Source: Isoetes taiwanensis
Taxonomy: Eukaryota > Streptophyta > Lycopodiopsida > Isoetales > Isoetaceae
Length of the DNA: 64,000 nucleotides
NCBI GenBank assembly: GCA_021234155.1
Contig: JAJEKV010000125.1
Location: 1,972,775 to 2,036,774 of the forward strand
Direction: 5' to 3'
Shown here piece after piece: positions 20,501-31,439 of the stretch. Position numbers and translations under genes: made by a program. Position 1 is the first letter of the stretch. Each line of letters begins with the position of its first letter. The notes under the pieces are model-generated. The model was not told the origin of the DNA. It did no database searches and worked only from the letters and a program-made list of their open reading frames with translations.

Positions 20501-22880
20501 AGCACAAAATTAGTCCTAGTCCTGCCTTCATTAACTATAGAATGGCACTTATACAAAGCCAGAGTAGCATGGAACTTCCAATCTGAGGGCCTGGAAGTAG
20601 TATAGAAGCTATTGGATGCTTGCATTAACCCTTGAACCACATTTTACAATGCTATTCACTGCAGTTGAATGCTTGGAAACTAATTTGGCACTTTGAATCC
20701 CTGCCAGCAAAATATGCACTGCATTGGGCAAGGAAGAAAAAGAAATGTTATCAAGAGCTTCGATTGCTTTCGAGAATGGAAGCTAAGAGAGACATAAAGC
20801 AAATGCATCTCCTATCGAAGCCAGATTTGCTACGAGCCCAAGGATGAGAAAATTGCCGACAAGAGGGGAAACTCATGAGGTCCGTTCTTTAAAGTCCTTG
20901 TTTTCAAAGCTTCATCGCAGTTCTGCAGCAGATTGCCGAAATGAGCTCCACCTGCTAGATGCCGAATGAAGAACAAATTACCTCCCACCGACCTCTCAAA
21001 TAACCCCTTTGTTATCTCCATAACCCGCTCAACAAAGCATCAAGTCAGAATATTGTATGCATGTAGTATACAAGCATCAGATCATCCGGAAAGGGGTACT
21101 TACCTCAGCGAGCCACAACCGGAAGTGTAGCAGAGCCACAGTCGGAGATGAGAGTGTAGCAAGCCATAGCCGGAAGCAAAGCTTTGCCGCCGCTTCGCTA
21201 TTAGGGCAGCGCCATCACGAAACCTGTAAAGAGAAATAATATAAAACTATTAGGGCAGCGCCATCACGAAACCTAAAGAGAAATAATATAAAAAAGTGGG
21301 AGGAATTTTTATGACGGGACGCATTTTGAGAAAAGCCAAAACGCAAAGAAAGGAAAAATTTTGGGGAATTTTTGAGGGGGAAAGGAAACGCCGTTTTCTA
21401 AAAACAAGAAAATTTCAGTAAAACGCACGCAAATCTCCCGTGTTCAAAATTCTAAAAATTATGACATAATCCGAATTTAAATGAATGATGGTTTTATCAG
21501 TTATAAGCAGCTTGCTCAGTTATTACCTGTGCGATATGATCATCCAATATTCAACGTTCTTCTGAAATATTCAAAACAGAAAAATATTATTGTGAAGGTT
21601 CATGTCAATGGCATTCAATAGTTGCATTTGAATTTTGTATGTAACATGTATTAGAGTATGCAACTTATCTGGCAAACACTGCTTAAACACTGCTAATTCA
21701 ATATGTAAAGTTCTTTTGTCAAATACCACCATCTAAATTTTGAACTATTTGCGAAGGTCCAAATGAATAACACTGTTCATTTGGTATTTGACCGGATCAA
21801 TATTTGTTAATTGACTGGCAATGCATCATTCACAAATTTAACTTTTTCTCTTCTTCGATCATCGTGCCGGAAGACCAAGCGTCTGATTCGGCTACTACAA
21901 CTTTGATTCTCTAACAAATTACAGATAACGGTCTCCTGCAATATGGCTTGAAACTTTCTAAAAGAACCACGTATTCGACCTCCAGGCAAAAATCTTGTAC
22001 CACCAAATTCGACCTCCCTGTAGAAATCTTGTACCACCGAGTATAGATAACGATAGGCTAATTTGAGTGCAATCCACAGTTCCCATGTGCATCATGATCA
22101 TAAGGTATGAAAATCATTCAAAAACATGTGGTTGTTAAAGGGTTGGATCTATGTGAACACAATAGTAGGAATTGACAAAAAATGATATGCCTGCAGATAA
22201 CATGAATCCTTTAAACGGGACCAATATATGATTTTTAACTAAGCATTGTGGAGATCAATGGAGCTAATCCTGCAGAAGCTTGAACTGTCGGGGTTATATA
22301 TAAATACCTAGGGTCAATGCTCAAGCAATATTATGATCAATGCTTTTAAAACAATGATTTCTACTAGAGTGCTTTGCATGGTTGTAAAGCTTAGAAATTA
22401 AATAAGAAAAGTGACATAACAATTTGCATAAAGTCTCTATCAAAATGAACTCAAATTGAAATTTTATTAACTCACAAATTGCCCTCATTTGTTTCTTTCT
22501 CAACATCAAAGTGATCTAGAGGAAACAACATTTAAAATTGAATACATTAAATAATAATGTGGAAGCATAATGTGTGTACATCCACAACTACAAACTAAGT
22601 TTGTCGTCTTCACATGTAAAGTTCTAAGTCGATCATTTGTCTATCTCCATAATCTCGATATCACAACTATTCTATAGAGATGCACAGATTAAACCTTTTA
22701 GAATAAGTTCTATCTTCGATGTCAGGATCCTAAAACTTCAAATCCACAAGAAATATTCACAAGCTAATGTACTACTCAAGGTTTCTATAGTATAACCTCA
22801 ACATCGCAATCATGCGCACTTGTAGGACCTGACATTACAAATCTTGAGATCATTTCCACCATAGAAATTGGAACTGTAAT
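20501..22880. other. Element D interior, no gene recognised
   Basis: A tandem duplicate (TTAGGGCAGCGCCATCACGA) lies at about 21199-21280. A 63-residue frame at 20830-21021 minus (GGNLFFIRHLAGGAHFGNLL) could be a captured exon, but I do not recognise it. The rest is AT-rich. Confidence 0.4.
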
Positions 22881-23686
22881 TAATATCTCAAATTATGTTT
22901 GTTAAGTTTAGATAAAACCACTATAAAATACCATCAACTATAAAGAAAAAACCATGAAAGATTTGACTATATAGACTATGTTAGCTTCCATCTTGCGAAG
23001 ATTGACCAGCAAAACCATGTTAAAAACCACACATAATTTAAAGTCATAATAACTTAGGAAAGTAGATATAAAACCACACAATGATTTAAATGTTCCATGA
23101 CAAAAACCACTAGCATTCTTTTGTGAATAAGAAATTGCAAAAGTCAATCAACAAACCATATTAAAAAACTAGTAACAATTTGGCAAGTCATGTTAGCTGA
23201 GAAATTACTATGGAAAACCTCACATAAAAAATGCTATGTCTAGAACCATTAAAGTATTTATAGTAAAAAAACACTCACATTTTGGCATGTCGTGTTTTCT
23301 TGCAAAACTAGGATGAAAAACCACAAACAAAAACATGTTATTAAACTATATAAAAAACCTTGAAGTATTACCAGTTAAATCCGCTCTCAAAACCATCTAC
23401 ACATATTAAAAAACTAGTAAACATCCCTTTCTTACTCTCAATGTTGCAAACTGCATGATTAACCATCATGACATGTCAAATCAGTACCAAAAACCTTGAT
23501 AAAAACCTTTATCACTTTCAAATAACCATATTAGAGTATAAACTAGCATATAAAACCACATTCACATTTTAAAAACCACTTCAATATGTGGATTTTATTG
23601 AGAAAAAATATTTTTGCTTAGAAAACCACTATCATAGTGGTTTTGTAGTGGTTATTTATAACGGTTAAATTTTTGGACGCCTTGTG
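22881..23686. repeat. Right subterminal and terminal region of element D
   Basis: Dense AAACCAC and AAAACCAT motifs, inverted relative to the left zone. A palindrome AACCACTATCATAGTGGTT lies at about 23623-23645. The last 16 bp form the terminal repeat. Confidence 0.7.
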
Positions 23687-23689
23687 AAC

Positions 23690-26134
23690 TGGGCTGCATT
23701 TGCTGTGCAATGTGAAATATACCACAACAATAGACAAGTAAAAACAGAGGCAGATGTTGTAGCACATGTTAGGAAAACTGAAATGAAGGCAAAGCCAAAG
23801 GTGGGAGCTGGATCAAATGAGATCAGTGCATGTGATGAGAACATAAAAACCTTAGAGAATGCAGTACAGGAGATTGGAAAATCAGTTTTACTTATCACAA
23901 AGAATCTGGAAGCAGTAGGAAGTGAGCTGAAAGGCAATGAGAAGGCCTCTGAATTACAGAAAATGATGTTGGAAGAGGCTGAAAACAGTTTAAGACAGGC
24001 CACAAATGATTTGGCTACAAAACAGGAGGAGTTCAAGCTTAATCCAACATGTGAGTTGGAGGCAGAAATTAAAGATTTGGAGCAGACCGGCCCGGATGGA
24101 AACTTGGCGCAGTGAACAAGGTACAAAAAGCAATGAACCCTACATCTGTTAATGAGCAGGTCAAACGTAAACTCAAACTTGAGGAGGAGTTAAAAGTTCT
24201 CGAAGAAGAACAGAGACTTCTGCATTTCTACATAAACAATTTGTGGAAGCTGAAAATGGATACTCCTACAACATTTAGCATCTCTACTATTATACGAGAT
24301 AAGTTGCTAGTGGAAGATCCATTTTATACATGTTCGGCATGTGGTCTGGAATTCAGTAAAGCTTATGAGGTTAAGTTTAGCAATGAATTGCCAACATGAG
24401 TATCATATAGCTTGTTGTTCATTGTTGAGAGGAGGACAATGTATTCATGGTTGCCCCGGAAATGTGCCGAGGGTGTATTTGACGAAGCTAGGTTTTGGCC
24501 ATGTTGCGTGTGCTTCAAATAGTACACCAAAAAGGATGTGTTAATCCGTCCTGCAATTGAGGTCTCACCGTTGAGGGTTCAAAGAAGGACAATGGTGCCA
24601 TTTGAAGATGCACAACACCTGCAAAGTCCTATAGGAGTACAGTCAATTGTGACTGATTTGAATGCAACAGCAGAACCACCACCACCAGTCCAAGAAGCTG
24701 TCCAAGAAGCTATAGAAGAAGTCAGAACACAAAGACCAGGTTGTAAACACAAAGACCGGTTGTGGAAAAACAATGCAACCGATTGTACACACTGAAGCAC
24801 CTAAGGAAGTTGAGGGAGTAATTCCATCGGATGAGGGCAACTTGGGTGTATATTTGCGTAAGGGAAAGGGCGTAAGAACAAAGAGGGGTAAGCCGGAGGA
24901 TAGCAAAGAAGTTGTTCAAAGCTACAAGAAAGAGAACAAGAAGTAGCTATGCAAAAGATGCGTGGAAGCGGTCTCAATCATGACACCACACATATCGGAG
25001 TGTGTTCTCAAGAAAATGCAGAATCGAGACCCTCAAGTTTCAGGTGAGCCTGATCTTCAACAAGTGATTGCTGCCATTACTAACCCTGGAAAGGGGGTAT
25101 GGGCATTGTTGGGCAAGAAGGCCACAACTTAGTGTTGCTTAAAACATTGAATATTATTAATTTTCTTTTTTGTTGCATTCTAATCGTGAGGATTACCAGT
25201 TGATTCTATTAGGTCGAGAATCCTGCTGTTGATACTGTAAAGGTTTCCACATTCAACCCATTTTTCATTTTCATCTTCATCTATTTATTCATGTAGTAAT
25301 TCCTGTTGTGTAGGTATTCAGGATGTTCCAACATACTAAATATTGATTTGCCACCAAAGATAAACTCATTGTCTTGGATTTAAATGGTGTGTTGGTAAAA
25401 ACATTTGGTGCAAATGAACACATACGCTTGGAAGCGGGATTGACAATGACATACACTAGCGTAAAGAAAGTGATATTCGGACTGTATGTTGTTCTTCTTG
25501 AAGACTTTGTTACGTATGTTGTGTTGGTATATGGTCATCAATGCAAATCTCCAATGTGGAAGATGTGCCGCAAGTACTATGTCCAGATTTGAGGGATGAT
25601 TTCAATTTGTATGGGGGCGGGGAAAAATGTGTGCGCAGACCGGTTTTCACCACCCTAACAAACCCGGTCTGTCAAATCATGATGAAGCCACTTGGGAAAA
25701 TATATGAGTCATACCCAAGATTCTCGGGTAAGACTTTGCTTCTTGATGATTCATTATACAAGTCTTACCTTAGCAAGTCCCTCGAAATTTCATGGTACCG
25801 TGATTCAAGATGGATGTCCATGATGAAGTGCTACCAAGACTCACCCCAAAGATAGAAGAAATACTGCGCAGCCAAGACCGAGGAAGAAATGAAGTTACTG
25901 GTGAAGAATACACATAGATACAAGCCTTGGCCTAAGACAGATAGAAAGATTATGAAGCTATGCTTGGAAAGACTTTCTGGAAAACAGTTGCAGTTCTGCA
26001 GGTTTGTGAAGGAGGAATTGGAGAAGGTTTATGGTGATGACGCTTTGTCATTCTCCATGATTATTGGCCCGTTTGTCATGCATTTAGGCCAAGGAATCCT
26101 ACACTTTTCATGTACCATCTTTATCTTAATTTAA
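23690..26134 (+). pseudogene. Element E ORF1, C-terminal part: coiled coil, RING-like finger, FCP1-like HAD
   Basis: Continues from 10993 with NWAAFAVQCEIYHNN. 23750-24260 is a long coiled coil (ENAVQEIGKSVLLITKNLEA, LKLEEELKVLEEEQRLL) with a stop near 24113. 24326-24465 holds a RING-H2-like finger: CSACGLEFSKAYEV, CQHEYHIACCSLL, QCIHGC (frameshift inside). After spacers and introns, 25365-26130 encodes an FCP1/NIF-like HAD domain: IVLDLNGVLVKTFG at its start, KTLLLDDSLYKSYL near 25730, and a helical tail WPKTDRKIMKLCLERLSG. As in element A the nucleophile motif is DLNG, not DLDG. The middle of the HAD fold is frame-disrupted. Role unknown; possibly regulation of transposase or of host RNA polymerase II, which is speculation. 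Confidence 0.7.
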
Positions 26135-26139
26135 GAATG

Positions 26140-26610
26140 TTTTTGCTATATTGTTTATGTAGTTCAATGCAGACTTGTCTATAAGTTTTTGCTATATTGT
26201 TTATATATACTTCAATGCTGACTGAAAGGGATGCTTAAAACTTATCAAGTGCTTAAAAAAAAAATTGCCTGCAAGTGCTAGTCTGGTATGAGTCTTAATG
26301 GCGATAATCGCTTATTGTCATGCAAAGATGATGATACTTTTATGTAGTTGCTTAATGTCATCATGTGCTTATTGTCATGCGCTTAAGGTGCAAAGGCTTA
26401 TTGTTAAGCCATATAACTGTTTAAAGGTAGCTATTTATTGCATAAGTGCCGTGGTGTTCCAAAGGCTTACTCACCGCAATCAAACCGATTAAAATGCTTA
26501 GTGTTTGAAACTAATGAAAGAGCTAGAGCACCTTTGTTACATTCTGGGAGTAATCTGAATGGACCGCATTGTGAATTTAACTTCATAAATTTGATAGATA
26601 GACAAAAATA
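26140..26610. repeat. Spacer with GTGCTTA and CGCTTATTGTCATG repeats
   Basis: Recurrent AAGTGCTTA, GTGCTTATTGTCATG and GCTTATTGT motifs, similar in kind to the octamer arrays of element A. No gene is seen. Confidence 0.5.
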
Positions 26611-26751
26611 ACATTTCATAGATGAAGAAGAAGAGATCTCAATGAAACAAAGACGTAAACAAAGTTACAAAAAGTTTGATGGTAAACAAGATTTTTTATA
26701 AAAAAAAAGGCCCTTAGGCCAGTGTACACAAAAGAGAAATATACAAAATTT

Positions 26752-27102
26752 TTACAAAATTTCGGCCCTGAGGCCAGTGTCTTCTTCAAAGGGGGTGTCT
26801 TCTTCATCTTCATCTGCTTCTGCATCTTCATTCTCCATCTGCAACAAATGAAACAAACGAAAAATTAAACAAACGAAGATTAAACAAACGAAAAATTGAA
26901 AACAGAAAACAAATGAAAATGCATGTACCTTTGGGACCATACTGAACCCCTCCAAGTCGGGTCTTTCGTCTTCGTCTTCCTCTTCCTCTTCCTCTTCCTC
27001 TTCCTCTTCCTTCTTCCTCTTCCTCTTCCTCTTCCTCTTCCTCTTCTTGATTAGCCTATCCATCCCCGCATCACAGCCGTGATATATTCCTCGAGAATTC
27101 AT
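26752..27102 (-). pseudogene. Low-complexity Lys/Arg- and Glu-rich coding fragment
   Basis: On minus, MNSRGIYHGCDAGMDRLIKK leads into an RKRK run and then an uninterrupted glutamate run, ending DLEGFSMVPK at a GTACAT donor. After a short intron, MENEDAEADEDEEDTPFEED follows a TTGCAG acceptor. The two-exon look suggests a real but unrecognised gene or captured fragment lying between ORF1 and ORF2 of element E. Simple-sequence expansion is the alternative. Confidence 0.35.
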
Positions 27103-27573
27103 TTCGATTCCTCATTTTTCCGATTCCTCATAGGAATCCCGGAAGATGAGGAATCGGAATCGACTCCCCTCCTCAAACCTGGGAGGCGTGATGGGAGTGA
27201 GGAGGGGAGAGGGGGAGAGTGGGCAGCAGAGTGGGAGGCAACAAGAACTTCCGGGCCCGGGAAGAAATTGGAGGAACACCTCTTCGACGCTTAGTAAAGC
27301 CTCTTGAGGTGACCTCCGGCTCCTCGATCTTCCCCGCTTCATGCGGAATCAGCGGAGTCTTGAGCGAGTCACGGAATCTAAGGGCGAGGAATTGGCGGGC
27401 GTGAGCTTGTAGGCGGAGCATGAGCTTGTGGGCGCCTCTCGCTTAAGTCTCCGTGCTTAGGCGCGTCGGTAACGATAAACCTCACACACTTGAACAATTA
27501 ATTCAGTAACCAGCTTAAATGGCCCCATTATGGCGGTCGAATTGACACATGTCACATCGAGGAAATGCCTTGA

Positions 27574-27895
27574 GGGTAAAAGCATGCTACGGTGTACCAC
27601 TTTTGGAACCCTCAAAAGTACCTACACTGGGTACTTTTAAAACTGGTACTTTCTGTTTTTTCTTTCCATTAAAATCAATCGAAATTTTTTGAATTGAAGG
27701 TCAATAACATATCAATCTATAGTATTAGAGGATAACAATACTATTAGAGACTAATATAAATTAATTAACTCTCAAACTTATTATTTATTGCAACATTTAT
27801 GCAAGTTCCCAGTACCCAGTGCTGGGTACTTTTCTGGGTAGTTTTGCACTCCCTAAAAAGTACTTTAGATGGTACACCCTAGCATGCTTTCACCC
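27574..27895. mobile_element. 322-bp MITE with TTGA duplication and GGGT ends
   Basis: The left end is GGGTAAAAGCATGCTACGGT and the right end reverse complement is GGGTGAAAGCATGCTAGGGT, continuing GTACCA on both. TTGA flanks both sides (27570-27573, 27896-27899). It has no coding capacity. Inner repeats of GGGTACTTTT sit near both ends. The 4-bp duplication and GGGT(G) termini are those of elements A and E, so it may be mobilised by that family (inference). Confidence 0.85.
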
Positions 27896-28121
27896 TTGAC
27901 AATATAATTTTGCCAAGAATGATGGTACCAAAATAAATAATTGAACCTTATTCCAATGTCACAAATCTACATTCTTATAAACAACAATTCAATCTTCATT
28001 TCGAAGTACGTGTCCATGCACACCACCCTAATATATATAAAAATATGTGTTTACATGCTTAGGTGCTGGAACAACAAATCACTTGAAAAGAATAACATCA
28101 ATTTCGTTAAGTGTCAAACAA

Positions 28122-30947
28122 TTACATTGTTATTGGGAGACTGGCCATAATTTTTTCATGGGTCTCCTGTGAAATTCTGTACATGTCTGTGCCTTCTATT
28201 TTTTCCATATCAATTTTAGGATATCTTACCACATGGCTGTGCACGGAGGCTTCGGGTTGTTTAGTGAGCAACATATACTTGAAATTACCCAAGAATTGAT
28301 AACACAATCCACTTAAGATAACCTCATGCACTCCAAATTTTTGCCCCCATCCATCTTTGTATGAATCTTCAAGTGTGCATTTGGGTTTTGTGCACTTGAG
28401 GATGTAGAAGTCCACACCCTCCAATTGTCTACCTCAAAGATTCCTTTGCAAAATTGTCACCTACCTCTACCAAATTACCGATCCATTCATTGGCTTGTTC
28501 AAGAGTCTCCTTTTTCTTCTCAACTCGGTTTTAAGTCGGGTTACCTCCCACTTTCCAAATCACGTATTGATGCGGGGAGTCCCAATTATGATCCATGCAA
28601 AACGAAAGGTAAAACATGGCGAGGCATCTATGAGCAAGCCCTGTTTGGTCTAGTCCTGGCGGCGTGTCCGTCATGCTGAATCTTCTTTTGTGCCTTTGAG
28701 TGTTTCAATCTCATATTCTTCCATGTTTGCCACTGCTTGGCCGGGTTCAATTTCCCAAAAATATTTTTTGATCTCATCCGTTTCATCGACCGGTAGATCT
28801 GAAATATGTACACGTAAATTTTACAATATCTTTAGCATGCCTCGGTTGCACACCATTGGGTTTGAGTTGTTCCTTACTTAGCGACCTTTTGATAACAAAG
28901 ACCGCACCATCATGTTCACCTTTACCATGAGCAAAGTGGCAAAGTAGTTCCACACTATTTCCTTGTCATTGATTGTGAAGTACCGCCTAAGAAAAAAAAG
29001 GTTTTCCCGACTTGAATTGTGATGAGCAGCCATCACTCCAAAACCAATGCTTCTCATACTCTATTTCGTTCCTTAAGCCATGCAACATGCTTTTGTAGGC
29101 GGTGTTCCACAAATAATGAGTCATGCACTTTATCATCGAAATGTAAAAGTGAGTCTCTTTTATGATCTTCCTACCATTGTTGAGTCTATTCCCGATCTGC
29201 TCCAACCTTCATTCTTTTTCTCTTCTTTGGGCCGGTCTTCTTAATTACCGCTTGACAGAACAGGGAATATCGGCACTTTTGTCATGCCTATATGTTATGT
29301 GAACAAGTATAGAAACTTGAGTCTCAGATGCGGTGCATTGATGGGGCTCATTCGGATCTTGATGCTGTAATTTTCTGCAAAGTCAATAATGAGATACAAT
29401 TGTATCTTCGGAAATGATGACACACCTCTTGTTTAAACCGATTGGCACGCCAATGTGCTATGTAATTGTGTGGAAAAATCTGATATTACCTTCTTCACTT
29501 CCTCTTGAAATTCTTTGGGACTTCTCTCCTTCAGTACTAATCTCAAGACAGGTTTGTACCTCAAAGCCTTTCTTGGATCCCCTGAATTCTCATTCCGGTC
29601 CACGGGTTGCTTTTCAAATGTCTTCAAGTAACTAGTAATCGAACCCGTGCCATCCATTTTCCGTGGACATTTTCTAATTCTATCCAACCCACATTTTTTA
29701 CACGCCAACATCAAGCGGTTATGATCAAACCACTCATCATCACCTTTCTTGCCGCAGACCACTTGTCTCCATAAATCACCGGTACACTTGATTGTATGCT
29801 CCTTGGCTGCACATTACGGGCAGGGCCACAAATCTCCGCGATGGCGGTTGCAATTGTCATGAACTCCACCCGATTTTCTCAGTCTGTTCAATCCTTGCAT
29901 GATGTATTCAAATTTCAAGTGGTAAATGCAACAAAGCATGTATGCCTCTCACGCATCCTCCTTACAAAACTCGGTTTCAACCTCTCAAAAGTCTCGCAAT
30001 GCAATTTTGATATGAGGATTCTCCTCTCTAAATCGAGGTAGAATTGCAACCCAGTAGGAAATCGTGTGAATGCCAAATAAATGCTACATATAATGAACCC
30101 TACAATATAGGATGAATACTTACTTGGCTGACTTCAAGAAGGTGAATTGGATGTTCCATCTTTATTCCTGTCTCTGATACATACTTCCTCACGTCTTTCT
30201 TGTATGGAGAAACTCTTGTATTTTTCGTCTTAACTTGATAATGGCTTCTCTATTGTGATCTAACATGCTATCCATCCGCTTCCTCCTCGAACATTGACCA
30301 AGGTCCTTCCCTTTGTTAGCTTGCACCCTTCTTTGAAAAGCATTTGAAATTGTTTTTCACGGGGATCTTGAAACAACTGCCACTTCGCTTGATTCAATGG
30401 CTTGACACCATTTGTACCTGCTGCTGCCATTATCAGGGTGGACTTCCTTGCACGAAGCATGTCATGATTCCTCTCAAACTTATGTTCTTGCATTGTTTCC
30501 TTCAAATTCTTCACCATTTGCTCGGCCATAGTAACCTGCTTAGATTTCTTTATAGAAGAAATTGGTAAATCCCTTGCCCTCCAAAGAAGACATCAATGAT
30601 GCCTTTGTCATTGTCATCAACATTTGTACTAATTTGGTTGAATACTTCATAAATTTCTCCTGAAATTTCTCTTATTCGGTGCCACTGGGTCTCAATTTCT
30701 TATTCTTCTTTGAAGGCGAATCTTTAGAAGGGGAATTCTTCTTCATTGCTACCTTCTTTGCATACAATCTCGCCTCACGATCTCTCTTCCTTGCTGCATC
30801 AATGGCTCGTAAATTGAGCGGGGAGAGGAATTGGGTTTCATCTATCCCGGATTTCTGTGTGTTGCAAAATTGGTGAGGGCAAATTGTTGAATTTCGGTTC
30901 AGGCAATTCTTGGAAACAATTAGTCCCTCCATTTTGCTTGAATTCAA
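28122..30947 (-). pseudogene. Element E ORF2: DDE-type transposase candidate (copy 1)
   Basis: Read on minus from MNSSKMEGLIVSKNCLNRNS (30947): basic region (KKNSPSKDSPSKKNKKLR), GPWSMFRRRKRM-type segment, LKPSFVRRMRER-like block before the cysteine-rich part (CKKCGLDRIRKC), DFAEN region near 29360, KETHFYISMIK, HWFWSDGCSSQFKSGKPFF (29000-29055), HGKGEHDGA near 28900, FWEIEPGQAVANMEEYE, and the C-terminal DFYILKCTKPKCTLED module ending SLPITM at 28122. Order and motifs equal element A. Many frameshifts coincide with CAG/CTG differences from copy 2 and may be sequence errors. Copy 2 (54191-56101) lacks everything after YEKHW. Confidence 0.72.
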
Positions 30948-31082
30948 GATGGGTTAGCCCGCCATCCAGGAATATGGCGGACTCACAGTGCATTCATGTT
31001 TCCGCACCAAACATGTTCATGATTCTCGATCACATGTCATTTTGCCAGCGCACCCTACATGTCAATACTTCAATCACGCGAC

Positions 31083-31166
31083 GTCGTGTTTAAAACACAC
31101 CGATTTTAAGCACTTGTAAGCGGGCGTCCGGACGGTGATTTCGCTACCCAGACCGATTTTGCACCC
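31083..31166 (-). repeat. Right terminal inverted repeat of element E
   Basis: Reverse complement starts GGGTGCAAAATCGGT, includes CGTCCGGACG (shared with element A, TGTCCGGACA) and AAGTGCTTAAAATCGG. The sequence after it continues element F. Confidence 0.82.
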
Positions 31167-31439
31167 AAGAACTTGACGAGCCGTCGACCATAAAGTTGAA
31201 GGGCGGTGGCAACGGAGAAGGCCACCGGTCGGGGAAAGTTTTGGTAGCGAACTTTCTCGCGGCAAAGAATCTTTGAATCCATGATGAATCGATGATTAAT
31301 TCTCCTCGGGTTTGCTGAAATTAATGATTTCAAATCGTCCGACCCATCGGTCAGATATCTTCAATGAATTTGGAAATAATTCATGTTTTGAGTTTACAAA
31401 ACTCGCTTTTTGATCACGAATTCGCAGACTTGAAGCATG

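Larger units (their letters stand above)
10994..23686. mobile_element. CACTA-like element D (3-bp duplication AAC), carries captured sequence
   Basis: The left end is CACAAGGCATCCAAAA and the right end reverse complement is CACAAGGCGTCCAAAA (15 of 16 match). AAC flanks both sides (10991-10993, 23687-23689), and removing D plus one AAC restores the reading HKVNWAAF of ORF1, so the borders are secure. Both subterminal zones (11.0-12.4 and 22.9-23.65 kb) are dense in TGGTTT and AAACCAC motifs in opposite orientation, as in En/Spm-type elements. A 3-bp duplication fits CACTA or Harbinger; CACTA is preferred from the CAC terminus. No transposase was seen, so it is non-autonomous. Confidence 0.82.
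10528..31166. mobile_element. DNA transposon element E, inserted in element F
   Basis: The left end reads GGTGTAAAATCGCTAGTGGG and the right end reverse complement reads GGGTGCAAAATCGGT(A)CTGGGTA, a clear inverted-repeat match; both inner ends hold AAGTGCTT-type octamers. In the cleaner duplicate (56320) the right end is followed by AGCA. The left flank reads GGCGGC, which would be GGCAGCA if CAG was misread as CGG, giving an AGCA duplication. E holds ORF1 (plus, split by element D) and ORF2 (minus, 28122-30947). Without D and the MITE it is about 7.6 kb, close to element A. Confidence 0.72.

Noticed and set aside
27100-27460. Overlapping open frames in a GC-rich stretch on both strands
   Set aside because: They overlap each other, lack a recognisable motif and are explained by local composition.
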